From contig JANNRJ010000036.1 in the NCBI GenBank assembly GCA_031401235.1, positions 80,858 to 144,857 of the forward strand: a stretch of DNA of 64,000 bases, in the 5' to 3' direction. Below the pieces are notes generated by a model. The model saw only the letters and a list, made by a program, of their open reading frames with translations. It was not told where the DNA came from and did not search any database. Made by a program: the position numbers and the translations under genes. Positions 1 to 8,712 of this stretch are shown in pieces. Position 1 is the first letter of the stretch, and the number at the start of each line of letters is the position of its first letter. The DNA is from UBA3006 sp031401235 (GTDB lineage Bacteria > Actinomycetota > Acidimicrobiia > Acidimicrobiales > Ilumatobacteraceae).

Positions 1-1205
1 AACTTGAAGGCATGAAGGGCACAACCCCGTTGGTTGACCTCTCTTCAGAATTCAAAGACGGCCTGAACGCGTTCTGGGTAGCCAAAGGCAACCCAGATCT
101 TGTTGACTACAACTATTCTGCAGAATCATTTGATGCGGTTATGTTGATCGCATTTGCTGCACAAGTTGCAGGCACAGATGGCAGCGCACTTGCTGACCAG
201 ATCGTGGCTGTTTCTAAGGATGGCGAAAAATGCACCACAGCTGAAACTTGCTTAGCATTGATTGCGGCTGGCACAGAAATCGACTATGACGGTGTATCTG
301 GTCCCAACACGCTCAATGGCAACGGAGAGCCTCTTGAGGCTTCCTACGGAGTTCTCACCTTCGGTGCAGACAACCGACTCGACGACGCCATGACAACATA
401 TGTCACAGCATCGGCTCCAGCATCAGCTGTTAAGCCATTGGCTGTGACTGAAGTAGAGCGAACGGGTAACGGAGTGTTAAAGATTGGTTCATTGCTTCCA
501 GAAACAGGCAGCCTTGCGTTCCTCGGAGCGCCTGAATTTGCCGGTGTGGAATACGCAATTAGCCTTCTCAATGCAGCCGGTGGCATTCTCGGAAAGCCAG
601 TTGAATACGTTCAAGGCGATTCGGGCGACACCAGCACGGACACGGCCAGCATCACTGCTGACCGTCTCTTGGGAGAAAGTGTCGATGCAATCATCGGTGC
701 TGCTTCTTCGAGCGTCACCTTGACAGTGATCGATAAGATCACAGCAGCCGGAGTAGTCCAATTTAGTCCAGCCAACACATCGCTGAAGTTGGTGACCTAT
801 GCAGACAAGGGTCTCTACTTCCGTAACGCTCCACCAGACGACCTTCAGGGTTCGGTATTGGCTGAGATCATCGCTGGTGATGGAGTCGCTTCGGCTTACA
901 TCTTGGCTTTGGACGATGCTTATGGAACAAGCCTGGCAACAGTTATCGAGGAAGTTCTCACCGCTTCAGGTGTGACCGTTCTCGGCACCAAGATCTACGA
1001 CCCAGCAGCAACGACATTCGATGCTGAAGTGGGCGAGATTGTTGCGGCAAACCCAGACGCAATCGTTTTGATCACCTTCGACGAAGGTTCCCGTATCTTG
1101 CGCACAATGGTTGAGCAAGGAATTGGACCAAAAGTCAAGAAGGTATACGGAGTGGATGGCAACATGGGTAACGCACTCGGCGAGAACTTCGACTCGGGTA
1201 AGTAA
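1..1205 (+). CDS. Liv-type ABC substrate-binding protein, 5' partial, with domain halves in swapped order
   Basis: The gene is open at the left edge; the reading frame enters at base 3 and the ATG at 12 is internal. The family (Peripla_BP_6, LivJ-like) captures branched-chain amino acids or similar solutes outside the membrane. Counting from the ATG, residues 1-120 match the C-terminal half of such a protein (ending YGVLTFGADN). A linker of about 33 residues follows, and residues 154-397 match the N-terminal half (VLKIGSLLPETGSL, then AAGGILGKP). The last residues, ENFDSGK, would join seamlessly to the first visible ones, LEGMKGTTP. This is either a circular permutant or a tandem duplication whose second copy stops at mid-domain; the upstream sequence needed to decide is outside the window. 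It faces the livHMGF genes and probably serves them. Family assignment is firm; the ligand is unknown. Confidence 0.85.
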   Translation, partial: LEGMKGTTPLVDLSSEFKDGLNAFWVAKGNPDLVDYNYSAESFDAVMLIAFAAQVAGTDGSALADQIVAVSKDGEKCTTAETCLALIAAGTEIDYDGVSGPNTLNGNGEPLEASYGVLTFGADNRLDDAMTTYVTASAPASAVKPLAVTEVERTGNGVLKIGSLLPETGSLAFLGAPEFAGVEYAISLLNAAGGILGKPVEYVQGDSGDTSTDTASITADRLLGESVDAIIGAASSSVTLTVIDKITAAGVVQFSPANTSLKLVTYADKGLYFRNAPPDDLQGSVLAEIIAGDGVASAYILALDDAYGTSLATVIEEVLTASGVTVLGTKIYDPAATTFDAEVGEIVAANPDAIVLITFDEGSRILRTMVEQGIGPKVKKVYGVDGNMGNALGENFDSGK

Positions 1206-1231
1206 CCACAATTCAGACGCATTTAGTGATT

Positions 1232-1260
1232 GAGCCCCGGGCAATTGCCCGGGGCTCTTT
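1232..1260 (+). terminator. Rho-independent terminator between convergent units
   Basis: Bases 1232-1257 form a perfect 26-base inverted repeat (GAGCCCCGGGCAA and its complement) followed by TTT. It lies 26 bases after the stop of the plus-strand binding protein and 32 bases from the end of minus-strand livF. Because the repeat is symmetric it could stop transcription from both sides, but the T run favours the plus strand. Confidence 0.85.
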
Positions 1261-1289
1261 CGTTCACCGATCGGGGCGCACCAAGTTGC

Positions 1290-2024
1290 TTAGACGCCGC
1301 CAGTTGCCTTGGACAAAGTCCCCAAGTAAAGCCGAATAACATTAGGATCATTGATTAATTCACGACCGGTTCCCGTGTATGCATTTCGCCCCTGATCCAG
1401 AACATACGCCCGGTGAGAGATTTGTAAACAACGGCGAGCATTTTGCTCTACCATCAGGATCGCAATTCCCTCTGCATTAATTCGTTTGCATTGAATAAAC
1501 ACCTCATCTTGCAGGACGGGAGACAAACCGGCCGATGGTTCATCAAGCAATAACAATTTTGGTTCCATCATCAGCGCTCGGCCCATGGCCACCATTTGAC
1601 GCTCCCCGCCCGATAGCGATCCCGCTCGCTGGCTGGCCAATTCTCGAAGACGGGGAAAAAGCGTTGTCACATATTCAAACCGAGACGCAAAAATATTTGG
1701 TTTGAGAAAACATCCCATTTCTAGATTTTCAGTCACGGTAAGACTTTGAAAGACATTCTGAGTTTGGGGTACATAGCCGACTCCGCGTCGTACTAGTTCA
1801 TGGGCTTTCGAGTCTCTGATATTGGCGTCCTCAAACATCACCGAACCAGAGCGGACCGAACATTGTCCGAGAATCGCCTTCAACACCGTTGATTTACCCG
1901 CTCCGTTGGGTCCGATGACTCCGACAAACTCACCATGGGCAACCGTGATATTGCAACCGTTCAAAATATTCACTTCTGGGATATAACCAGCCACAAGTTC
2001 ACTAACACTGAGGATGTCACTCAT
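1290..2024 (-). CDS. livF: Branched-chain amino acid ABC transporter ATP-binding protein LivF
   Basis: This is one of the two ATPases that power the Liv-type importer at the inner face of the membrane. The 244-residue protein has Walker A GPNGAGKST at 38-46, signature LSGGE at 137-141 and Walker B LLLLDE at 157-162, followed by the family phrase PSAGLSP. The length is normal for LivF. I chose the ATG at 2024, which shares one base with the livG stop (TGATG), over the TTG one codon upstream; translation is probably coupled. It is the last gene of livH-livM-livG-livF and ends just before the shared terminator. Confidence 0.93.
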   Translation of the reverse strand: MSDILSVSELVAGYIPEVNILNGCNITVAHGEFVGVIGPNGAGKSTVLKAILGQCSVRSGSVMFEDANIRDSKAHELVRRGVGYVPQTQNVFQSLTVTENLEMGCFLKPNIFASRFEYVTTLFPRLRELASQRAGSLSGGERQMVAMGRALMMEPKLLLLDEPSAGLSPVLQDEVFIQCKRINAEGIAILMVEQNARRCLQISHRAYVLDQGRNAYTGTGRELINDPNVIRLYLGTLSKATGGV

Positions 2025-2899
2025 CAATGTGTCTCTTCATACATGGCGCTGCCCTGATGTGCTCCTAGGTAGGCCTCTATAACGCTGGTATTTTCAGAGA
2101 TCTGCTCCGGGGTGCCCTCGGCGATAATCCGACCTTCAGACATCACGACTACCCAATCCGAAAGATCATGGACCATATCCATATCGTGTTCAACGAAAAG
2201 CACCGTCATACCTTCATCACGGAGACCTCGAATGTGATCGTTCAAACTTTGCTTCAACGCCGGGTTAACTCCAGCCATAGGCTCGTCCAACATCACCAGT
2301 CGGGGCTCTGTCATCAGTGCGCGGGCCATCTCCAGCAATTTTCGCTGCCCGCCCGACAAAGTGCCGGCGTATTCATTGCGCATACGACCCATGGAAAAGC
2401 GGGTCAATAATTCATCGGCTCGTTGTTCAATGAGCGATTCTTGAGCCTTCCAGAGCAATGGAAATAGCGCATTCCACCAACTTTCTCCGACTTGGTCGAT
2501 TGCCCCAAGTTTCATGTTCTCAATGACTGAAAGTTTGGTCAGACTTTTCGTCAGTTGGAAGGTACGAACCATTCCTTTCACGGCCATTTTGTGGGCACTG
2601 ACCCTGCTCATTTCGATTCCGTCGAATTGCCACTGACCGGCGTCAGGCGGATCAAATCCTGTCAGAACATTAAACAGAGTTGTCTTTCCCGCGCCGTTGG
2701 GACCAATAAGCGCTGTAATTGAGCCGCGCTGAATATCAAGGTGCTCGACGTCCACAGCCTTGATTCCTCCAAAATGTCGCTGCACACCTACAACATGCAA
2801 AATTGGGTCATCTTTGGCTACGCCGGGTTCGGGGCGAACCCCAGCCAAGGCATTTCGGGCCTTTGTGGCGACTTCGGACATCGGTTTACTATCGACCAT
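2024..2899 (-). CDS. livG: Branched-chain amino acid ABC transporter ATP-binding protein LivG
   Basis: This is the second ATPase of the Liv-type importer. It has Walker A GPNGAGKTT, the extended Q-loop region typical of LivG (VRTFQLTKSL), signature LSGGQ, Walker B LVMLDE and the LivG/LivF hallmark PMAGVNP, then the H-loop FVEHD. The ATG at 2899 (about 291 residues) overlaps the end of livM by 11 bases and has a weak purine stretch GAGATGG upstream. A TTG at 2926 and an ATG at 2881 are alternatives. The first 35 or so residues before the ATPase fold have no recognisable match. Confidence 0.93.
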   Translation of the reverse strand: MVDSKPMSEVATKARNALAGVRPEPGVAKDDPILHVVGVQRHFGGIKAVDVEHLDIQRGSITALIGPNGAGKTTLFNVLTGFDPPDAGQWQFDGIEMSRVSAHKMAVKGMVRTFQLTKSLTKLSVIENMKLGAIDQVGESWWNALFPLLWKAQESLIEQRADELLTRFSMGRMRNEYAGTLSGGQRKLLEMARALMTEPRLVMLDEPMAGVNPALKQSLNDHIRGLRDEGMTVLFVEHDMDMVHDLSDWVVVMSEGRIIAEGTPEQISENTSVIEAYLGAHQGSAMYEETH

Positions 2900-3893
2900 C
2901 GAGTGCCATCTCTTGTCGATTTCCAAAAACTCCTTGTGGCCGTTTAGCCATCAACAAAATAAGACCAAGTCCGATCAGCATGTAATTGACGGCACCAACC
3001 TGTGTACTTTGAATAATTGTGACTCCACCGATCCGCAGCGGCTCAGACTGCACAAGTTGACGAAGGAAATTATCGCAAAACACATACAGACCCCAAAACA
3101 TCATCGGGCCGACAATTGATCCCATTACACGCGCTAATCCACCCAACACCAATGCCGTAAGAATATAGAAAGTCACATCTCGGCTGTAATTATCGGGCTG
3201 CACAGATCCGCGGTCGAGCGCAAAGACCATGCCGGAGAGCATCCCGCAGAACCCACCGATGATCAATGATTGCATTTTGTAGCTATAGATATTCTTCCCC
3301 AAACTTCGAACAGCATCTTCGTCTTCGCGGATGGCCTTGACCACGCGTCCCCACGGACTACGCATCAACAGCCACACAAATACCGCAATCATGGCTACAA
3401 GAACCCAACCGACCAGCAATGTAAACATCGTGTAGCCGCTATATCGGAAAGGCCAAATTCCGTATTGGGCTGCTGGCTGAAAGGGGTTAAGGGCTCGGAA
3501 TTCATTGCTAAATGTATTGATGCCGTCGCTGCCGCCGAAGATCCTCTTAAATTTTACCGACCGCACAACAAGACGAACCAATTCTGCCGTTGCAATTGTG
3601 ACAATCGCCAGGTAGTCCGCACGCAAGCGAAGAGTAGGAATGCCAACCAACAATGCCAAAACAATCACCAGGACCATTGCAATCGGTATCCCCCACCAAA
3701 ACGACACATCAAAATACTGAGATGTGAGTCCTAGGCCATAGGCACCGCAGGCCATAAATGCCGCCTGACCAAAATTCAACAGACCCGTGTATCCAAACTG
3801 AACATTGAGTCCGAACGCGGCGAGCGCAAAATATGCGGCGTCCACTCCGACGAAGGCACGCATCGTATTTTCGAATATTCGGACCCAATCCAT
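2889..3893 (-). CDS. livM: Branched-chain amino acid ABC transporter permease LivM
   Basis: This is one of two membrane subunits of the importer. The 334-residue protein has about eight to ten hydrophobic segments and the family phrase GYTGLLNFGQAAFMACGAY near residues 35-53, followed by LRLRADYLAIVTIATAELVR and, later, RSPWGRVVKAIREDE, the cytoplasmic loop that contacts the ATPase. The ATG at 3893 lies two bases after the livH stop, so the pair is probably translationally coupled. Length and motifs are normal for LivM. Confidence 0.93.
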   Translation of the reverse strand: MDWVRIFENTMRAFVGVDAAYFALAAFGLNVQFGYTGLLNFGQAAFMACGAYGLGLTSQYFDVSFWWGIPIAMVLVIVLALLVGIPTLRLRADYLAIVTIATAELVRLVVRSVKFKRIFGGSDGINTFSNEFRALNPFQPAAQYGIWPFRYSGYTMFTLLVGWVLVAMIAVFVWLLMRSPWGRVVKAIREDEDAVRSLGKNIYSYKMQSLIIGGFCGMLSGMVFALDRGSVQPDNYSRDVTFYILTALVLGGLARVMGSIVGPMMFWGLYVFCDNFLRQLVQSEPLRIGGVTIIQSTQVGAVNYMLIGLGLILLMAKRPQGVFGNRQEMALDGR

Positions 3894-3895
3894 AC

Positions 3896-5200
3896 TCAGC
3901 CGACCCTCTGTCGTTTACCAAGAATTCCTTGAGGACGAAGAATTAGGACAAGGATCAATATCAGCAATGCCGGCGCATTCTTCAGTTCAGATGGCACGAC
4001 AAGAGATGCCATTTCAACCAATACACCAACCAAAAACCCACCGACCAATGCCCCAAATGCCGAACCGAGTCCACCGAGAGTGATCCCGGCGAACATAAGA
4101 AACAACAGACCGGAACCCATTTGGAATCCGACCTGCTCATCAAGACCCCGGAAAACTCCGCCAAGCGCGGCCAATGCCCCGCCGGCGATCCACACAATTT
4201 GGATGATTCGCTGAGTATCTATGCCGGTCGCTGAGGCCAGATTCGGATTGTCAGACACTGCCCGAACGGCCTTTCCCATGCGTGATCGCTGCAAGACCAA
4301 TGCAACTCCAACAAGAACAATAAGCGAGATTATGGCAGTTGTGAGATCTCGAGGAGTGATCTTTATCGGACCGATATTCATACCTTTTTGCAAACTGAAA
4401 TCATCCAGGGGTCGGGTACGCCCTCCAAATTGAAAGAGAAACATATTTCGCAACATGATTGACAGTCCAACCGACACCACCATTTGTGAAACAAGACCAA
4501 TCCCTCGTTTACGCAAACGGGCAAAGATCACCGAATTAAATCCCAATCCGAATAACCCACCCAGTGTTACGACCATCGGCGCCGCTATCAGCAATGGAAT
4601 GCCCAGAGTGACGTTGAGGAAAAACGCGGTGAGACCACCGAAAGTAATCATCTCGCCGTGGGCAAAGTTCGTCAGTCCGGTAGTCCCAAACACAAGTGAC
4701 AGTCCCACTGAACAGAGGGCGATAATCAACCCCAAACGCACTCCGTCGGCGGCCCGCTGAGATATTTTTTCGACCATAGTCGTGTTTGACACACCCGAGT
4801 CTCCGATGAAAAAACTCACTCGCTTGATCTGAGTGGTGAAGTTATCCTCCAAGATGGTCACCGAATCGGATGTGCCAGCGATCAGGGCTAATTCATTTGG
4901 CAATGTTGAAGTATCAAGTTTTATCGTGTATGTAGCCCGACTTGGAACCTGGACTTTCACTTCTCCATTGGCGTCCGTGAGCCCGGCGCCTACTACTGCT
5001 CCAGATACATCTGATACCGATACCGATACACCTTCCACCGGAACGCGAGAAGACAATCCTGACGTAACCGTTTGATTGCTTACCTGCGCCACCACAAACA
5101 GATCCTCTTCAGCGGCTCCCGCTTGCGTACCAGTGAAACTCAAGAAAGCCAACAATCCACACGTTGATACGAGTGCGCGCAAAGCCCATTTAGTCTTCAT
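3896..5200 (-). CDS. livH: Branched-chain amino acid ABC transporter permease LivH with an extra secreted N-terminal domain
   Basis: Residues from about 150 to 434 are a standard LivH permease (VFGTTGLTNFAHGEMITFGG; RSRMGKAVRAVSDN; ITLGGLGSAFGALVGG). In front of it sits a signal peptide (residues 1 to about 29, positively charged start, hydrophobic core, GTQAGAA) and a beta-rich segment of about 110 residues. That segment contains VEGVSVSVSDVSGAVVGAGL and TDANGEVKVQVPSRATYTIKL, a pattern like carboxypeptidase-regulatory or Ig-like folds. The extra part should lie outside the membrane. Ordinary LivH has about 290-310 residues, so this protein is about 130 longer. It leads the livHMGF operon. 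A possible box TAGAAC lies 6 bases upstream of the ATG. Confidence 0.9.
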   Translation of the reverse strand: MKTKWALRALVSTCGLLAFLSFTGTQAGAAEEDLFVVAQVSNQTVTSGLSSRVPVEGVSVSVSDVSGAVVGAGLTDANGEVKVQVPSRATYTIKLDTSTLPNELALIAGTSDSVTILEDNFTTQIKRVSFFIGDSGVSNTTMVEKISQRAADGVRLGLIIALCSVGLSLVFGTTGLTNFAHGEMITFGGLTAFFLNVTLGIPLLIAAPMVVTLGGLFGLGFNSVIFARLRKRGIGLVSQMVVSVGLSIMLRNMFLFQFGGRTRPLDDFSLQKGMNIGPIKITPRDLTTAIISLIVLVGVALVLQRSRMGKAVRAVSDNPNLASATGIDTQRIIQIVWIAGGALAALGGVFRGLDEQVGFQMGSGLLFLMFAGITLGGLGSAFGALVGGFLVGVLVEMASLVVPSELKNAPALLILILVLILRPQGILGKRQRVG

Positions 5201-5209
5201 ACAATCGTT

Positions 5210-6133
5210 CTAGTCAAGCACAAATTGTCGCCAAGTCACAGAATTTCGCGCCGTATCGAACATGCTCAGCGCCGCAATCCAAACGGCAACGGACAGCGCG
5301 ACATGAACAGCGACTAATCCTGCCGGCACACCTGCGAAATATTGAAGGTAACCAAGGAATCCCTGAGCAATCATGATCATAGTAAGAGTTTCCAGGGACC
5401 GAGAAAGTAGTCGCCATTCAAATGAATTGCGCCGAATACGGGCAAATAGAACAATCACCGTCAGTAAAGCAAGCCACACTGCTGCACTGTGAATCCGAGT
5501 TACCGATTGAATCGAAAGTGAAAACCGTGGTGCCGTTTGATCCCCGGCGTGAGGTCCAGAACCCGTTACTACGGTCCCAGCAATAAGAACTAGGCAAAAT
5601 AAAGCCATCAGCAGACCAATTAGACGTCGAGTTGAAGTGGATACATCGACACCTTTCGCCCCCATCAAATTGGTATCGCTTCGAAGGAGACGGCGCACGC
5701 GACACAACATTTCAAAGGCCGTTGTAATCAACAGGATCGAAACTAGATAGTGAGCCATATTGAAAGCCGGGTGCAATCCGCTAATCACAACTATTGCTCC
5801 GATCATCACTTGCAGCACTACTCCAGCGACCAAACCAAGGGCTAACCAGATCAGCGATGAATGGCGTGGTCGGAGACGAAGCGAAAGTAAGGCCGCCGCT
5901 ATGACGGCAAATGCCACCACCCCGGTAAATAGCCGATTGATTTGCTCGATCGCGGCGTGTGCGTTGGAAACATCAACGAAGCGCTGATCGCTACATCGGG
6001 GCCAATCCTCGCAGCCCAAGCCAGACCCGGTGAGGCGAACAAGCGATCCGGTGACGATTATTGCGTACAAAGACAGCAAACAGGCCCAAGTAATTCGGCT
6101 AAAGGCCCGCAGAGTAATGACGGGCTTGAGCAT
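5210..6133 (-). CDS. ctaA: Heme A synthase (CtaA/COX15 family)
   Basis: This enzyme oxidises the C8 methyl group of heme O to make heme A for aa3-type cytochrome oxidase, inside the membrane. Seen: about eight hydrophobic segments, the signature GSLVRLTGSGLGCEDWPRC near the N-terminus, a heme-ligand helix HAAIEQINRL, a second histidine context FNMAHYLVSILL, and later RIHSAAVWLALL. The ATG at 6133 gives 307 residues; a TTG at 6190 would add 19. The box TAATCT lies exactly 7 bases upstream of the ATG, which fits a leaderless start. No heme O synthase (ctaB) is adjacent. It stops 9 bases before livH begins but is read downstream of nothing visible. Confidence 0.9.
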   Translation of the reverse strand: MLKPVITLRAFSRITWACLLSLYAIIVTGSLVRLTGSGLGCEDWPRCSDQRFVDVSNAHAAIEQINRLFTGVVAFAVIAAALLSLRLRPRHSSLIWLALGLVAGVVLQVMIGAIVVISGLHPAFNMAHYLVSILLITTAFEMLCRVRRLLRSDTNLMGAKGVDVSTSTRRLIGLLMALFCLVLIAGTVVTGSGPHAGDQTAPRFSLSIQSVTRIHSAAVWLALLTVIVLFARIRRNSFEWRLLSRSLETLTMIMIAQGFLGYLQYFAGVPAGLVAVHVALSVAVWIAALSMFDTARNSVTWRQFVLD

Positions 6134-6140
6134 CGTGGAC

Positions 6141-6146
6141 AGATTA
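6141..6146 (-). promoter_or_regulatory. -10 box of ctaA, leaderless type
   Basis: TAATCT on the minus strand ends 7 bases before the ATG at 6133. The spacing matches the actinobacterial pattern in which the transcription start is the first base of the start codon. This is inferred from sequence only. Confidence 0.45.
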
Positions 6147-6320
6147 TCTCCTCGTCCTATTTGAGGCAGTCGACTACTCAACGTGCTCAATTCGTTACTT
6201 TCAGTACGGTCCGACCACTGTGGGTGGGCGTATGAGCAATATCCGTGAGAATTCTCTCAAGTTGTGCCCCGGTTGTGCCGATCCCTTTATCGGATCTCAC
6301 ACCACGCAAGGGAGCACAGA

Positions 6321-7886
6321 ATGTCTACAACACTCTTCACTTTTCGACCGGTTCGCTACCAACGTATTCTCTCGGTACTTTCCGTGGTCGCGACCAGCAT
6401 TATCGGTCTCACTTTAGTCTCCGCTACCGTCGCTCAGGCTAGTTCGCCGTCAATCACGGTTTCCGAATTGCCGTCGTTTGGCGATAATGGCGCCTCCGTC
6501 GTGCGCCTCCAGCAGGCGATCATTGCCCGCGGCTTCACTCTCCGTGGCGGGATAACGGGCAATTTTGATGTTGCAACTCGCACAACACTAAAGGCATTGC
6601 AGAAGGTCGCTGGCTTTAGGGCCACTGGAGTTTTGGACTCCAAGACCGCAAAATTTCTGGGTCTTGTTGATACGACTCCACTAACAAGCACCAATTTTCC
6701 AAAAGTGGGGATGAGTGGCGACAATGTATGGTCACTTCAACAAGCCCTGATTAATAACGGGACCCCGGTCAAGGGCGGCGCCGATGGAAAATTTGGTCTG
6801 GCTACAACTATTGCGATTGGCAAATTTCAATCCTTCAAGGGATTGTCGGTAACCAAAGTGCTTGATCAATCAACTGCCATAGCCCTCGGCTTAGTGTCGG
6901 CTCCTGCTCCGGTGATCACAGCGGTTGCCAAGCCAGTGGTACCCTCTGGCGCTTCAAAGTTTCCGATTCAGTGGGAGAAAAGCGATGCCGTACGCAACTT
7001 GCAATCGTCCTTGCTGCGCAATGGCATCACGGTCAATGGTGGCGTTGATGGAATTTACGGTACGGCGACGATTGCCGCCTTGGCCGCTTTCCAAAGTCTT
7101 CACAACTTGCCTGCTAATGGCATCTTGGACGAAGCAACTTCTGTTGCGCTTGGAGATGTTAATAAGACAGTGGCGACCGTAGCAGTTTCTGTTGCACCGG
7201 TATTCACACCGCTTTCAATCGAAACCCTCCCGGCACTCGGTCAGCGAAGCGATGCTGTGCGGGCCGTGCAAAATGCTCTCGTAGCCACCGGCATTGAAGT
7301 TAAAGGTGGTGCAGATGGAGTTTTCGGTATTGCGACCGCAATTTCGATTGGCAAATTTCAAGAATCACGGAACATTCCGGTGACCAAAGCACTAGACGTG
7401 CGAACCGCAATCGCACTCGGTGTATTACCAAGCGTCGAAAGTATGGGGCTCACCGCTATCAAAGTGTTTCCAGTTCAGGGAGCATGTTCCTTCTCCGATT
7501 CATGGGGCGACCCTCGGTCGGGCGGCCGTTCGCACATTGGAGTGGACATCACCGCCGCCACGGGCAAAGCCCTTTATGCGGTTGTCGATGGATACATTTC
7601 GCAGGTCACGGCAGGTGGATCACTCAGTGGAAATGCCTTACGTGTATCCCAATCGGATGGCACATATTTCTTTTACGCCCACATGGATTCATTCGCGCCG
7701 GGAATTTCTGTTGGGACCCCAGTGCGCGCTGGTCAGATAATTGGTTATGTCGGCGCAACTGGTAATGCCGGCGGACCACATTTACATTTTGAAGTGCATC
7801 CATTTGGTGGTGATGCAGTGAATCCTTACCCGGTCGTCAAGGTAGTAGACGCTTGCAATGTGACAGAAGTGCTCCCGCAGTCCTGA
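6321..7886 (+). CDS. Secreted M23 metallopeptidase with four peptidoglycan-binding repeats
   Basis: This is a predicted cell-wall hydrolase. The 521-residue protein has a signal peptide (about 1-40, ending ATVAQA). Four PG_binding_1 repeats follow at about 50-115, 126-191, 213-279 and 302-368, each with a G-D/G-F/Y-G-x-A-T core and ending in A-x-x-L-G. A LytM/M23 peptidase domain occupies about 385-510. Predicted zinc ligands are H405 and D409 (SHIGVD) and H489 (HLHF), with H454 (YAHMD) and H487 catalytic. The ATG at 6321 has the Shine-Dalgarno AGGGAG seven bases upstream, which decides the start. It is divergent from ctaA. Whether it is an endopeptidase or only an activator cannot be told, but all catalytic residues are present. 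Confidence 0.9.
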   Translation: MSTTLFTFRPVRYQRILSVLSVVATSIIGLTLVSATVAQASSPSITVSELPSFGDNGASVVRLQQAIIARGFTLRGGITGNFDVATRTTLKALQKVAGFRATGVLDSKTAKFLGLVDTTPLTSTNFPKVGMSGDNVWSLQQALINNGTPVKGGADGKFGLATTIAIGKFQSFKGLSVTKVLDQSTAIALGLVSAPAPVITAVAKPVVPSGASKFPIQWEKSDAVRNLQSSLLRNGITVNGGVDGIYGTATIAALAAFQSLHNLPANGILDEATSVALGDVNKTVATVAVSVAPVFTPLSIETLPALGQRSDAVRAVQNALVATGIEVKGGADGVFGIATAISIGKFQESRNIPVTKALDVRTAIALGVLPSVESMGLTAIKVFPVQGACSFSDSWGDPRSGGRSHIGVDITAATGKALYAVVDGYISQVTAGGSLSGNALRVSQSDGTYFFYAHMDSFAPGISVGTPVRAGQIIGYVGATGNAGGPHLHFEVHPFGGDAVNPYPVVKVVDACNVTEVLPQS

Positions 7887-7934
7887 CCGTTGCAGCGTCT
7901 TAATCTTGATTCACGTCTGAGTTAATCAGCGTGA

Positions 7935-7975
7935 AGTGTGGTGCGGCGGAAGGTGAGATCTCTGCCGCCCACACT
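7935..7975. terminator. Hairpin between convergent genes, possible terminator
   Basis: AGTGTGG and GCGGC (7935-7947, one bulged T) pair with GCCGC and CCACACT (7964-7975) around a 16-base loop. It sits between the M23 peptidase (plus) and the histidine phosphatase (minus), both ending here. There is no T run on either strand, so it is only a candidate for intrinsic termination. Confidence 0.4.
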
Positions 7976-8010
7976 GAAAATACTGGTAATTTGGCCCGTA
8001 ATCTTGGCAT

Positions 8011-8688
8011 TCAGCGGGTTCGATCTGCTGGCTCCAGATGTTCACTGTCACTCAATGAAGTGAGACTGAACGTGTACCCATCACCGAGTTTCATTGCCGT
8101 AATAGTTGTAATCGATCCATGATTGATGATGAATCGCTCCCACTCCCACGGAGTGGACTGCAATCCAAGAAAGTGGCAAATGAGCACGCTGTCCGTGCCC
8201 GCATGGGCGAACAGGGCAATGCTGTCGTTGGGATCCTCGATGTGCCATACCGGAAGTGGCTGATTCAATCTATGGACACCTCGATCGGAAAGAAATTTTG
8301 CACATCCAGAGTGAATTCGTGCCACAAAGTCTCTCACCGACTCCCCTCCCTCTAATCCCGACCATCGATCCTCGGCATTTCTTTCCACTTCATCTCGATA
8401 AGCCTTTATCGTTTGCTCGGCCGGAGCTCCGTGCCATGCTGGTTCCCGAATTTCTTCCAACCATGGTTCAATAATCTCTTCGCGTCCACTTAATTCAAGC
8501 AATGGTCTTGCAGTTTGTCGAGTACGCAACAACGGTGAAATATAAATATGATCGAAATGGGTGGTCGCCAATCGGGCGGCTAGTCGCTCGGCTTGAATGA
8601 AACCGCGAGCGGTGAGCGGCGGATTAACAACACTCAGACCATCCTTTACCCATTCTGGTTCGGCATGTCGGATGAGCGTGAATTCCAT
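8011..8688 (-). CDS. Histidine phosphatase family protein (phosphoglycerate-mutase fold)
   Basis: The 225-residue protein begins with the RH motif LIRHAEPEW, in which H8 would be the phosphorylated histidine. It continues with SPLLRTRQTARPL, the second arginine context, EIREPAWHG for the acidic residue and FAHAGTDSVLI for the second histidine. These are the conserved catalytic parts of branch-1 histidine phosphatases. The substrate is unknown; such proteins include cobalamin, sugar-phosphate and nucleotide phosphatases. The ATG at 8688 has TAGATT 6 bases upstream and no Shine-Dalgarno, which supports a leaderless start. Confidence 0.85.
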   Translation of the reverse strand: MEFTLIRHAEPEWVKDGLSVVNPPLTARGFIQAERLAARLATTHFDHIYISPLLRTRQTARPLLELSGREEIIEPWLEEIREPAWHGAPAEQTIKAYRDEVERNAEDRWSGLEGGESVRDFVARIHSGCAKFLSDRGVHRLNQPLPVWHIEDPNDSIALFAHAGTDSVLICHFLGLQSTPWEWERFIINHGSITTITAMKLGDGYTFSLTSLSDSEHLEPADRTR

Positions 8689-8694
8689 TCCGCA

Positions 8695-8700
8695 AATCTA
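8695..8700 (-). promoter_or_regulatory. -10 box of the histidine phosphatase gene, leaderless type
   Basis: TAGATT on the minus strand ends 6 bases before the ATG at 8688, inside the 24-base gap after the upstream lipoprotein gene. No clear -35 element was seen. Confidence 0.45.
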
Positions 8701-8712
8701 CTCTGCACAAGA

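Noticed and set aside
6190..6320. Possible c-di-AMP (ydaO-type) riboswitch before the cell-wall hydrolase gene
   Set aside because: Such switches often precede wall-hydrolase genes in actinobacteria, but I could not see the conserved core; only short hairpins (CCGAT/ATCGG) are present.
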